In this document: one piece after another, positions 44,901 through 54,799 of the stretch
How the letters are laid out: every line of letters begins with the position of its first letter
Position numbering within the stretch: the stretch's first letter is position 1
Assembly: GCA_963848175.1 (NCBI GenBank)
Contig: CAWKCO010000011.1
Location: forward strand, 800,219 to 864,218
Direction of reading: 5' to 3'
Length of the DNA stretch: 64,000 nucleotides
Source of the DNA: JAMZMI01 sp963848175
GTDB lineage: Bacteria > Bacteroidota > Bacteroidia > Cytophagales > Cyclobacteriaceae
Program-made: the position numbers and the translations under genes
The notes under the pieces: model-generated
What the model was told of the DNA's origin: nothing
The model's input: only the letters and a program-made list of their open reading frames with translations
Databases searched by the model: none

Positions 44901-47900
44901 CAGTAGACCATTTCAATACCAAGTTTGCATCCCAACCATCTTCTTGAAATTCAATTTTAATAGGAACTGCTTGTCCAGCAGTCATGCTGAATGTTCCTGA
45001 AACTGGATCGTTAGGGTCTTCAACCGACTGACTGGCGATCAACGCATTATTCACCCAAAGGCTTACAGCATCATCACCAGTAATTTGGAATGTATAAGTA
45101 CCTGAGGTAGGTGCAGTAACATTTCCTGTCCATCTTGCAGACCATGTGTCTACATCTATACAAGTGTTTGGCCCTGTTCTTTGCCAGTTGAAATTGATAG
45201 GCTCTTCAATGCCCGTCGCTACCAAATTGGTAAAGTCGATGTTATCGAAATACTCTGCAATCAAACCATTTGCACTACCTGCTGATAAGCCTGGCGCGAT
45301 ACTTGTGGCTGATGCAACACCAGATGGTGAAGAAACGCCACTTCCATTGATCGCTCTCACTCGATATTTAAAAGTTTTGCCTGGGCAAAATCCAGCATCG
45401 GTATAGGTGGTCACGCCTGCTCCAACTGTCTTAAAAACAGCATAACCTTCTCCATCATTCCCTCTTTCAAGTCTGAATCCTGTCTCATTGCCTGAGTTGT
45501 CAGACCAATTCAGCTGAATCCCTCCGCCAGAATTTGAAGCTGTCATGTTGCTCGGCGCATTAGGGCCACCAGTTCCTGTAGGTAAGATTTCTCTTCTCCA
45601 AAGACCTGTACCTGCAGTAGCACCATAATAGTATTTCTTACCTGCTACTGTCTTGATTTGCGCTCTTGTCATTCCAGGAAAAATCATATCTCCTGTCCAG
45701 TCTTCCCAAGTCACAGAATTGTCACTCTCGATGGTTCCTTTCAATGCGCCATAAGGCTTACCAAAGCTATGGTCATAGCAAGCCAAGAATAACTGATTGT
45801 CAGTTCCTGCCATACCACTATAATTGAACGTGAATCGGTTAGAGATATAATCATACCAAGAATGATCTTTCAATGGCAAAGTGGTCTCCTTGTTCATGAT
45901 GGTTGTCCAAGATGTTCCACCATTGGTAGACAATTGAACAGACATATTAGTATTGTACGAACCTGTAGCTGGATCCAGTAGCTGTCCTGCATAAGCAAGA
46001 TAGTTTGTACTTCCTGATCTCCATGAAGACACACTTGCTCCCCAGCCTATTCCATCATTGATAATCGTCCATGCCCATGATCCGCCTGTTCGCTTTCCTT
46101 CATAAAGGTGCTGCGTTTGATTTCCTGTGTCATTGGAGTGAATATTAGCTGTTAAATAGACGATGTTAGGATCTGTCGGGTGAAAAGCAATAGAGTTTGC
46201 TCCTGCTATACCACCATTGGTAGGTGAAGCAATCTGCACTGCACTACCTCCATTGATAAAATTCTTAATGTCTTCTATCCACCAGATTCCACTTCCGTAG
46301 ATACCCATGATCACACTCTTATCATTGTGTGGAGACACACGTAGCATTGTCACGTTATAGTTCGTTGGTAAATTACCGTTTCTGCCTTGCCATGTATCCG
46401 AAGGAGTCAATGTAGTCAACTTCTTAGTCATCAATGTGTGACCACTCAAGTTGGTTCCGCCCCATCCTTGACCTGTTGCACAAACGACGGTTTTCACACC
46501 ATCTACCACTGCAAAATCTACTGCATCGGCGTGGTTGTTTCTGTTGAATTCTCTTACTGAGTGGTTATTCCAAGAAGTACCATAATCCCAGCTTTCCTGA
46601 ACACCATTGTCACCTTGTACCTGAATTGCATAGTTCATGTAAGCAGAACCATCAAAAGCGTAGGTGTTAGAAAAACCTCTTGTCTCATAAGTTGGCTCAC
46701 CAGTAGCTGGCGTAATGATATTAGAAGGTTTGGAATACTTATTCAAAAAATTCCACGTACCTCCGTTTTGAGTGCCAGAAAATACCGTTTGGTTACCAGT
46801 AGCCCAGATACCTCTTGGCATAGTGGCATCCCACGATGTAGGTGTGAAATGTGCCCAACGAACATTAGGGTTTTCATACCAAGTATCCCATCCTGTATCA
46901 AAGTTGTCTCCTTCTTTCAAAATATTGGCCCAAGTCACCGTAGGTGTTGCGCCATTCCATGTTACGGAACCTTTCCACACACCCGTTCTCTGATTTCTGT
47001 ACGAAATCATGATCTCATGAGAATTTCCGGTAGACCTAGGGTCCACTTCTGGATACCACATCTGCGCTGTATAGTTTAAGCCGCCAGTAATGTCTTTCCA
47101 ATCAATGGTAGAGGTACGTGTCGCATAAAACTTTGAATTTGCTCCAACATTGAAGTAATCTCCATTGTCTGTAGAATAAGCTGCGTATAGGTAGTTTCCA
47201 TTTGGAGAAAGCTTAACACCTCTACACATGTAAGGGGTCGGACCAGCAATCAACGACCAGTTTGCTCCCCAATCACTTGTTTTGTACAATCCTTGATCAC
47301 CAGCGATATAGATAGTACCATTACGTGTTTTATCAAATTCTACTGAATAAACATTAAAGAATTGATCCGTAACAGTATTGTATTCTACCTGATCCCAGGT
47401 AACACCATAATCCCAAGATTCAAAGTAATGACCAGGGCCAGAAGATGCCACACGGCCGATTCCCCAAGGCCAGAAATCATAATCATCTTTCCATCCTGCC
47501 GCAGCAATGATGTGATCAGAGTTGAACGGATCCACCGAGATTGCTCCTATAGAGTTATCCGCAGTTTCTTCCGCAAAGAAATAGTTGTCTCCTTTGTTAT
47601 CAGAAATAGAGAGACCGTACATTGTTCCAACATAGATCCTGTTGCTATTATTAGGATCTATAGTGGTGATGAATGAACGCGCATGCACAAGTTCATCGGA
47701 AGTATATTGCCAAGACACTCCATTGTCTTCGCTTCGGTAAACCCCTTCCATATCGGAAGAAAGGTACAAACGACCCGGCACATTGGGGTCGCATACTACA
47801 TCCTGGATTTGGCCTCCGCCTCCAGGGTTCAAATCATCCCATTGCGCAAACGTAGACCAGCTGGCCAAGAGAGCTACCATGAGAATGGTCAATTTTTTCA

Positions 47901-47904
47901 TCAT
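41986..47904 (-). CDS. giant secreted GH74/VPS10-like propeller protein with binding modules and T9SS tail
   Basis: 1972 residues. Signal peptide, then a BNR/VPS10-type propeller (about 25-770) whose start GGGGQIQDVVCDP...LSSDMEGVYRS matches the GH74 opening and keeps its Asp. FN3 about 782-870; PA14 about 880-1015 (LIAEYFDNIDF); five Big_2 Ig-like domains (about 1022-1109, 1112-1195, 1355-1442, 1443-1531, 1645-1731); a CBM-like domain about 1198-1350 (VSNGELDNGQANWGLW); a xylan-binding-like module about 1534-1640; an F5/8C-like domain about 1735-1880; T9SS type A tail from VYPNPMEVG. It probably binds and cuts plant or algal beta-glucan-type polymers at the cell surface; the substrate is inferred. 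Confidence 0.88.
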   Translation of the reverse strand: MMKKLTILMVALLASWSTFAQWDDLNPGGGGQIQDVVCDPNVPGRLYLSSDMEGVYRSEDNGVSWQYTSDELVHARSFITTIDPNNSNRIYVGTMYGLSISDNKGDNYFFAEETADNSIGAISVDPFNSDHIIAAAGWKDDYDFWPWGIGRVASSGPGHYFESWDYGVTWDQVEYNTVTDQFFNVYSVEFDKTRNGTIYIAGDQGLYKTSDWGANWSLIAGPTPYMCRGVKLSPNGNYLYAAYSTDNGDYFNVGANSKFYATRTSTIDWKDITGGLNYTAQMWYPEVDPRSTGNSHEIMISYRNQRTGVWKGSVTWNGATPTVTWANILKEGDNFDTGWDTWYENPNVRWAHFTPTSWDATMPRGIWATGNQTVFSGTQNGGTWNFLNKYSKPSNIITPATGEPTYETRGFSNTYAFDGSAYMNYAIQVQGDNGVQESWDYGTSWNNHSVREFNRNNHADAVDFAVVDGVKTVVCATGQGWGGTNLSGHTLMTKKLTTLTPSDTWQGRNGNLPTNYNVTMLRVSPHNDKSVIMGIYGSGIWWIEDIKNFINGGSAVQIASPTNGGIAGANSIAFHPTDPNIVYLTANIHSNDTGNQTQHLYEGKRTGGSWAWTIINDGIGWGASVSSWRSGSTNYLAYAGQLLDPATGSYNTNMSVQLSTNGGTSWTTIMNKETTLPLKDHSWYDYISNRFTFNYSGMAGTDNQLFLACYDHSFGKPYGALKGTIESDNSVTWEDWTGDMIFPGMTRAQIKTVAGKKYYYGATAGTGLWRREILPTGTGGPNAPSNMTASNSGGGIQLNWSDNSGNETGFRLERGNDGEGYAVFKTVGAGVTTYTDAGFCPGKTFKYRVRAINGSGVSSPSGVASATSIAPGLSAGSANGLIAEYFDNIDFTNLVATGIEEPINFNWQRTGPNTCIDVDTWSARWTGNVTAPTSGTYTFQITGDDAVSLWVNNALIASQSVEDPNDPVSGTFSMTAGQAVPIKIEFQEDGWDANLVLKWSTGGAAFTVVPASALSSTGGGGTTVIPTSVSITGCNSGTNMTVGSTRDLDEGVAPSNATNKSVTWSSSNTNVATVNSSGVVAAVAAGTATITVTTNSGNKTATCAVTVVSGTIVPTSVSINGCPGSNMTIGNTATLTRAIQPTNATNQNVTWSSSNTSVATVNASGIVTAVAAGSATITVTTNSGNKTATCAVTVNASTGGCTNPNKVSNGELDNGQANWGLWTGGGATASYAVVTNGGLSGANSAKITIGGAGTTAGHLQFFQPIGAIENGKTYEVLYQAKAAAARNIVVGVLKHTDPWTGIKYESVNLTTSAQSYSMEFTATFTENEARIDFFLGNSTVDVWIDGVILREKCTTSTVIPTSVAISGCSSTNLTVGSTRILSATVLPSNATNKNVTWSSSNASVASVSSTGVVTAVGAGTATITATTVSGSKTSTCAVTSVSATVIPTSVSISGCPGSNMAIGNTANLNETVSPSNATNKNVTWSSSNTSVATVSNTGLVTAVAAGSATITVTTVSGSKTSTCGVTVTAPSGNSSVTLRARLTNGSSDDLQLRVNDATVKTWTITSSSFANYTVSVPLSGNVKVYFPDNGTDMELDYIIVDGTTYQAESQAVNTAVWQGQCGGSYSSLMHCSGHIDFGTINGGTSPVIPTSVSISGCQSSLTVGSTASLSATVSPSNATNKNVTWSTSNSSVATVSSAGLVTAVAAGSATITVTTVSGSKTSTCGVTVTAPSGGTSYRYLRLTGTGTVGNDVTLQQIHWMVGSNSYPNPKLDWATRWNSWASNSDSNNSNVYGAFDNTNGGWSVGSSYPAWIVIDLGAGNAITPNAIMIKPNASDRGFSGFTCHGSNDNANWTQLYSTSGLTTSTWSGGLTTFNFGGSSREGLSPMASLSRTQIEVYPNPMEVGSTITIDPMNLKAFDVQVISVSGHVVFKESFEGVSGTFDMNIKELDQPGIYFIRFISAGGVATQKLMVK
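42710..44850. repeat. DNA-level repeats encoding Big_2 domains
   Basis: Five copies of about 250 bp encoding ..PTSVSISGC..., ATNKNVTWSSSN and GSATITVTT; copies 3, 4 and 5 are the closest. The reverse strand carries long spurious ORFs through the same repeats. Such tracts are prone to unequal crossing-over and to assembly collapse. Confidence 0.8.
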
Positions 47905-48252
47905 AATGATAAAGTTTTAGGTTAACAGTTTTTGTTATTCAACTTCCGTTTGGGTGAAGTTTGAACCGCCAAACTAGTAACCTTATCACTTGATGCGCTG
48001 AGAATTAACGATTGGTGAGTAACTAAAAATCTCTTTCGACGAAATGCTCAATTATTATGATAATCATACTATTTACGTCGATAAAGTAAATTTTATTAAT
48101 AATTTCATTCAATAAATTGTGAAAAATATATTTATAATATTCTCAATTTGTAAAGTCGAAGAGCGTACTAACCAGTATTTAGGTTGGCTTCCTTAAAATC
48201 TGACTTCAACTTGAAGCTTTTCATGCAATCTTCTGTCCGACTTTTGAACAGG
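47905..48252. other. AT-rich intergenic region
   Basis: About 350 bases between the giant gene's start and a small barrel gene. It contains AT-rich runs and short palindromes (AATTATTATGATAATCAT near 48049) and presumably the promoter of the giant gene; I see no gene. Confidence 0.5.
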
Positions 48253-48754
48253 CTAATTTCTATTCCTTTTAAGATTATCTCTGTTAAGATAAACTTGAAA
48301 TCCTAAGTATAGACCAAAGTTGACCCTTTCAAAATCGGAATGCCCCATTAGCTGCCCCTCTAGACCAACGTTTGGACTCAAAAACCAAACATACCAAGTC
48401 TAGATTTACTTTATTGGTGGGTAGAGCATGGTTCAAATCTAAAAAACTGGTTACACCAACTGCGCCACAAATAAACACACTCTTGTTTTCACTTGGCGAG
48501 GTGTAGTAGCGGCCAAATGGAGAAAGTGCCCAGCTCAAAGTACTATTTGAATACAAGACGGGGAGTGATAGCCCCAAGCAAATTTTATCCGTTACAAAAA
48601 TTCCTGTGTTTGGGTTAAGGCTAACCATGACCTTATTCTTATCGATATGCATATTGGCATACCCTCCAGTCATCAATGTGTTTTTTTGAACCCGCGCAAA
48701 AGCTCCTTGTACAACCAACAGGAAAACAACAGTCGATAATAATATACTCTTCAT
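48253..48754 (-). pseudogene. small outer-membrane barrel protein, frameshifted
   Basis: From MKSILLSTVVFLLVVQGAFA at 48754 (a clean signal peptide; the upstream 48808 start is rejected). Frame 1 gives barrel-like strands (GIFVTDKICLGLSLPVLY, LSPFGRYYTS) and stops at 48329. A shift near 48375-48392 restores SPNVGLEGQLMGHSDFERVN and FGLYLGFQVYLN to 48253, the usual closing strand. About 167 residues. Together with other frameshifts this may be a sequencing error. Confidence 0.65.
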
Positions 48755-48931
48755 AAAATGAAATGATAGGTTCAATTTTGACGCAGCAATTATATGTGAT
48801 AATTCCATGATTTATCCTATCCAAAGAGCTCCGTCAAGAAATAAAAATCATCCAATAAAGACACTAGAATATAGCCTACTGCAAGTCAGATTTTCTAATT
48901 ATGCCTTTTAATTGCTCCGGGATTTTGATAA

Positions 48932-50074
48932 CTACTCTACCTGATTATTTTTCTTATACGACTTGGGCGTAAGTCCAGTAAAGTGTTTGAAGTTGGCATA
49001 GAAAGCTGATTCGGACTTGAAACCACTAGCCTTGGCCACTTCGGGCATGGCAATATTATCATTCTCTGGATCCAGAAGCATCATTTTGGCTTCTTTCACT
49101 CGGTTGTAGTTTACAAACTCACTAAAATTCGTTTGCAGATAAAAATTTAAGAATCGGGTAATGTGCCTAGGGTGACATCCAATTCTTTTCGCCAGTCCCT
49201 TTTCTTCTAAAGATGAATCCAAATAAACTTTCTCTTTGTCAAAAAGATTTACAACTGCTTCGGCGCATTGCCTTACCTCTATTTCATCTATAGTAGAAAC
49301 AACACTTGAAACATTGACATAAAGTGGCGTATTGTCCGTTTGCACATTGTCTTCACTAGAAAACCTGAACCGAATGATGCGTGGAAAATCTGTAAGGTGC
49401 CCCTGCGCAACCAGAATCAATGCACAGGCCAAAAAGAAGAGTATATCCACTCCATATCTAATGACATTGAAGTGAAACCATGCATCCATCAAATAAGTCT
49501 TAAATAAGAATAAGAAGAAGATATGAATGGATTTCACCACCAAAAACACTAGCAAAATATTGAGCCAAGCGCCTTCTACATAGGGTACTGGTATTCCTGA
49601 TTTTTTGATTTTTTTCAACTCACCGTAGGTGAGATATGTGTAAGCCATTAAGGAAAAAAGGATGCAATAAATCAACGTCTTATGAGCGACACCCTCCACG
49701 TAAGCAATTAGTTTAAATGGTGCATTGAGCCAAAGCTGCACAATAACAAAATAAGCAAAATAGGCCGCCGGGGCAATAAAATGCCATGAAGATGATTTTG
49801 TCGGAGAGTTATTAAAAACATAACGAGCAAAAAGGAAAATGACTGGCCCGTAGCACAAGTCTATGACGTCATGTAAAAACGAGTATTCTGGATATGTGAA
49901 AATGATATCCGTAAAGCGATATACATAGTGAATTATGGAAATAATAAAGGTAAAGAGGCAAATCAAAAAGATGAACCTTCCATATCTCTGATCCCTATTG
50001 AAAGCATACCTGAGTCCAACAATAAAAGATTGAATACTTAACCACGAATACGCACACAAGAAAAAAGTCTTCAT
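48932..50074 (-). CDS. membrane-anchored AraC-family regulator
   Basis: 380 residues: seven or so N-terminal membrane helices (FIVGLRYAF, FIFLICLFTFIISIIHYVY, ILLVFLVVKSIHIFFLFLF), then a C-terminal AraC domain with two HTH motifs (KGLAKRIGCHPRHITRFLNF and MPEVAKASGFKSESAFYANF) ending FTGLTPKSYKK. This type is frequent near polysaccharide genes in Bacteroidota. It may control the propeller-protein genes on either side (inference). Confidence 0.9.
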   Translation of the reverse strand: MKTFFLCAYSWLSIQSFIVGLRYAFNRDQRYGRFIFLICLFTFIISIIHYVYRFTDIIFTYPEYSFLHDVIDLCYGPVIFLFARYVFNNSPTKSSSWHFIAPAAYFAYFVIVQLWLNAPFKLIAYVEGVAHKTLIYCILFSLMAYTYLTYGELKKIKKSGIPVPYVEGAWLNILLVFLVVKSIHIFFLFLFKTYLMDAWFHFNVIRYGVDILFFLACALILVAQGHLTDFPRIIRFRFSSEDNVQTDNTPLYVNVSSVVSTIDEIEVRQCAEAVVNLFDKEKVYLDSSLEEKGLAKRIGCHPRHITRFLNFYLQTNFSEFVNYNRVKEAKMMLLDPENDNIAMPEVAKASGFKSESAFYANFKHFTGLTPKSYKKNNQVE

Positions 50075-50175
50075 AAGGAATGGTTTCTGCTTGCAGCTTA
50101 GCGGGCAGCCACATTTTATCCAATTAGCAATGTAAATGGAGAAATTTAAAATAAACGCAAAAATACTCCTGTTTT

Positions 50176-50205
50176 AAAAACCCAAAAGACAAAAGTCTCT
50201 TTGGG
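50176..50205 (-). terminator. second terminator of tandem pair
   Basis: Stem CCCAAAGAGAC/GTCTTTTGGG (minus strand, one bulge), followed by TTTTTAAAAC. It backs up the terminator at 50222-50250 at the end of the operon ending at 50260. Confidence 0.7.
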
Positions 50206-50221
50206 CGAAAAAAACGAAATC

Positions 50222-50250
50222 AAAAAAGGCGAGGGAGTACGCGCTCCCTC
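50222..50250 (-). terminator. first terminator of tandem pair
   Basis: Stem GAGGGAG/CTCCCTC, loop CGCGTA, then GCCTTTTTTG on the minus strand; 10 bases after the stop at 50260. Confidence 0.85.
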
Positions 50251-50259
50251 ACCCACACA

Positions 50260-53200
50260 CTATTCAACTTTCACCCAAATCTTTTTAGTGATCACTCCTT
50301 CTATACTGTTCATTTTCAAGATAAATACCCCTGACTTTCGCCAAGGAATTTGCGCCTCTACTACATTCAACACTCGCTCATGCTGTAGCTGACCAGCCGC
50401 ATTATAGATAGCAATATCATATAAGCGAACCCCCGCACTTAACACGTTCAAGTAACCTGAATGATAGTAAGCTTTCAGTGCATTTTTAACTTCTTCACTA
50501 GCAGCTGCCAACGGACGACTGTCTATTGGCCTGGTGGCATCCTTTATCCAGAAATCAAAACTCTGAGCCCTCACATAAGCAAGCGTGTTCTCAGCTTCCG
50601 CCAAAGTGATCAATACATTTTCTAAATCTTCATCGACCTTATCGTATTTTACACGCAGCACCAATGAATCAGAAAACAGTTCGCCTTTTTTGACTGTAAG
50701 CGATTGACTTCCTGATATCATTTCATAATCGCTACTGATGGCCGCTGTGCCTGCCAACGTCAAGTCAAAAGTGAAATCCTCATTTAACGAGAATGGAAAT
50801 GTTGCAAAAACAACCAGCTCATCGCGTGCATCTTCATACAGCGTATCAGTTGCTACAGCATGTAATTTCAAACTTATCTTTTCGTCGTTGGTGATGGTGA
50901 TTTCCTTGCGGATGGTCGAGCCAAAATCTACATGTCCATTGATAATTTTGGAAAGACTGACAGTGATTTTCTCATCATTTTCAGAGATAAAGTCATCATA
51001 CCTCGCGCTGATACTCACCGGAGCAGATAGCGTCTCACCTTTTGAAATCTTCAGTGTATCAGATGAGAGATTGACATCACTTCTGTCACCAAGAATGGAT
51101 ATCAAGAACATGGCATCTTCTGTGAGCGACTCTTCTCCCTTTGCTGTGATGGTTGCCGATTCTTCACCGATCTCTGAAAGTGTGGTTTTGTCAACTTGAA
51201 GGTTGACTAAAACTCGATCATCCAAGTCCATCTCTGGCCCTACGGCTTCATTATACGCCGTTTTCACTTTCACTACCCCACCAGCTTGCAGATCATTAGG
51301 AACGGTGACCTTGATACTCGTACTATTGATCACCTGATAATTGGTAGGAGTTAAAATCTTGTTACCAATTTGTACTGCCTGTACATTCAAGAAATTTGTT
51401 CCATTAATCGTAAACGTGCCGCCTTTTCTTTCATAATTAGAAGAAAGCCCCGAAATACCCGTTTCTCTTTTCACAATGTTGATATCATCTATTTTGTAAA
51501 CATTGCTACCTTGAAGACCAACAGTTCTAAAGCGAATGGCAAGATTGTCCACAACAGGCAAATCCTCTTTGATAGTAATCAAAAACCACCCTGGCTTTGA
51601 GGCCAAATTATCAAAAGTGAGCTGCTTCCAAGTAAGCGCGCCATCCGTACTTATCTCCACCTTCATCTCAGTACCATCAGATGCCCAGTTTTCGAATCTG
51701 TACATCCCAAACTGGATCGTGCTATTTTGCTGATAGGACTTGATATTTCCGAAGGTCACATACATGTCGTCTTTATCGAAGAAAAAGTAGTGCGCACCAC
51801 TGGCTCCTGGATATTTTTCGGCTCCCGAGTTGAAATCACCACCTTCTTCTCTAGACATTCCTCCCAAAAAGGATTCCGCACTGATGATCGCATTTCCTGT
51901 GATATAAAGACTTTCGGCATTCCAAAAATGCTGTCTCAGATAATGATCCTGAACATTGGACCAAGGTCTGTTGCTTCTATTTAGGTAGTTTGGCGGCTGA
52001 CGATCTCCCCATGATTTTGGTTCGATGTTGTTAGGATTGTTGAGTGTTTCTTTGAAGAAAAAATCATCTACGCGCACCTTGTCATTGTCATAAACATCCA
52101 CCACGATTTTAGATGGAATCACAAAATCATCCAAACCAGAACTGGTAGATTTCACCTTGATCTCAAGTTGCTCGCCATATTCCTCCTCTTCATCATCCAA
52201 GACTTGAAGGGTTACAAAACCAGAGGTGCTTCCTTTAGGAAGTTCAATGATCGTACTTGAAATTGTATAATCGTCTGCACTTACACTCGTCCCACTGATT
52301 GGCGCTAGGAAAACGTATTCGTCTGTAGTAAGCGGCTCGACCAAAGTAGCCGTAATTTTGATTTCTTTCTGTTGAACTTCAGCTACCCAAGTAGTATCCA
52401 CCGACACGGTCACTTTTGGACGTGGGTTGTCTTTGATTACAGCCACATTGTCCAACCACCAGCCCGTGCCAGAACCATCGTCTAGGTTTGTCCATCGGAC
52501 AGTTAGATTTTCAGATTCAGGTAAAAACTCCTCGGTATATCTTGTCTCAAAAGTCTGCTCACCAGAGTGAGGATAGTTGAGCGTCATGTTAGTAAATGTT
52601 TCTCCATCCAGACTATAGGCCACTTGAAAATCCGTACCTGTTTTTCCAGACTTGGTAGGACGCAGCATAAAACTCAATTTCAAATCGCTCTGACCAGATG
52701 TGTTGAGCCCTCCCATTTGAAAATAGTCCTCATCTCCAGTTTGAAAATTCACATAACTATCAAAGCCATCGGCTCCTGCTCGCTTACCAACTCGAGCAGA
52801 ACCTGTGTAGTCATACACATTGCTAAAGTCAAAGTAACCATTCGTTTGATAGACAGCAATACTTGTATTTTCGCGAAAGCCAAAAGTCTCAGGACCTACA
52901 ATGTATGTATCCAAATATTCATCCAAGACTTTAACACTCACTGCATCGCCAAGATCTGCCGCATCTATACCCGCGCCAGCTTCTAGCACGCTGATATTCA
53001 TAATCTCATTGCCTTCATTCACTTGATCTCTAGCCACGGTGAGCACTACAGATGCCGTACTTTTTCCCTCCGGGATATACAGCTCCGCCACATCTGGCAC
53101 CCCTTCACCACTTACGATCGAGTAGTCATCAGTATCTATTCCAGTACCATCAATTTTCAGTTTGATGGTTTGACGAGTGAGTACTGGCACTTCTGTAGTC

Positions 53201-54799
53201 GCAAAAATCGTGATTTCACTTTGCTCCGATTCGCTTCCTATCATCTGGCTCAATGACAACTGCACGCCCGGCAATTCATTGTCCAGTACCTCAATCGTCA
53301 CACTTGGCACTGGATCGCCAAGGATAAGCGCACTAGGCACCTCTGTTATGGAAACGACAACCATTTCGCTCAACTCAAGGGAATCATCGTCTATGGTTTG
53401 AAAAGTCACCGACCCTTCATTTTGTCCATCCAAAATGGTCAGCTCATAAGCCGCACCAATCGCATATTCACTCGGGTCTACATTGGTTCCACTTACTGCT
53501 AGCTTCAATATCTGATCTCCAGTCACCGCTTTGGTCACTTTGGCCGTAAGCGTAAGTGCTGCATCTCCTTCTGTGGTTTGCTCGGCTGAAGAAGTAAGCT
53601 GATAAACCGTCGGTGGGCTGTCGTCATCGAAGACATAAATATCCACCTGATTTTTGGCCGCATCAATTTCTACTGGTGCAGTGACTTGAGTCATTTGCAC
53701 ATTCAAATCTTCGGTATCCTCAATCTCCGAATCATTCACAATTGCTAAGGTGGCACTTCCTGTGGTTTCTCCTGCCGCGATGGTTATCACATTGACTTGC
53801 TGCGTTCCGCCCACATCCGTAAGTGTATACTCCGCCCCACTCAAACTCCCCGAAACAGTCAATTGAATAGTAGTCGTTTCCGCTACTGGCTTAGAAGCAG
53901 TCGCCGCTAATACTACTTGACCGATGGTTTCATCCACGGTTACTTCTGCTGTATTGAATGATACTATTGGTGGAAGCTCTCTTCCTCTGATGCTAAAGTC
54001 ATCCAAACGCATGCGATATAATGCATCCGTCATAGAAATGCGAATGTGTAGGTTGCTGCTTTGTGGGATAGGTGTGGGAGTACCCATAGTTGCAAAGAAC
54101 CAAGTATTTGCTTGCTGATTGATAGTAGGGAAAACCATTGGCGTCCATGCCCCATTGTTGGCTACATCTCTGTATTCTACCGTTACCGTATTGTCAGTAT
54201 TCAGGTTTTTCCATGGAGTCATTCCAAAAGAGAATTCAATATCGCCATATCCTTCTGTGTCGATTCCCGAGAGGATAAAACTAGACGTATCTCCATTCAT
54301 ATGCAGGTACTGGGGACCAGAGCCTCCTGCGTAAATGTTTTCATTGGTTGAGTTGCTGCTAATGATGTCGATCGTACCATCTCCCGATTCCTTTTGCAAA
54401 GTAAAGCCTGTCTCCGTGCCCAAATTTATCGTTCCGTTAGAGCCACTGGCATCATTCAAGCGAAGAATGTTTAGGGTATCCAACTTCAAATCATTGACCA
54501 TCACAGACTCGCTCGAAGTAACAGATACCCCTTGCAAAGTAAAAGGCCCACTTGAAGCTCCTGCCGGCACAGCAAAAACCACTTTTGTGTCTGAAACTTT
54601 ATAAAAATAGGTGGCATCAATCCCTCCCATGGAAGCTCCAGAAGCAGCCAGCAAGACCAGAGCCTTCTACTACCACCAAGCCAGCCTCTAAGGTTGATTT
54701 TGGCCAAAAATTTGTAATCTCCTGTGCTTGCACAAAACCTTGGCTGATCCATAAGATCGCCACTAACATCCAGTAATTTCTTTTTATTGAGATACTCAT
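50260..54799 (-). CDS. large secreted Calx-beta/TIG repeat protein with T9SS tail; frameshift near start
   Basis: It starts at 54799 with MSISIKRNYWMLVAILWISQ (signal peptide) and reads EITNFWPKSTLEAGLVVVEG, an IPT/TIG start. One shift near 54650-54662 then leads into LAASGASMGGIDATYFYKVS and the long frame to 50260. About 1510 residues. Several Calx-beta-like modules follow (STATLAIVNDSEIED-type, YSIVSGEGVPDVAELYIPEG), two lectin-like segments (DLKLSFMLRP), a second TIG (GGTFTINGTNFLN) and a C-terminal T9SS-type tail (YDIAIYNAAGQLQHERVL). The start overlaps the preceding gene's stop by ATGA: same operon. An adhesin or matrix protein is likely. Confidence 0.8.

Noticed and set aside
43211..44947. 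Long plus-strand ORFs (about 230-250 codons) opposite the giant propeller gene
   Set aside because: They run antisense through the repeated Big_2 coding DNA and are low-complexity mirror frames; the minus-strand protein has clear domains and a T9SS tail.
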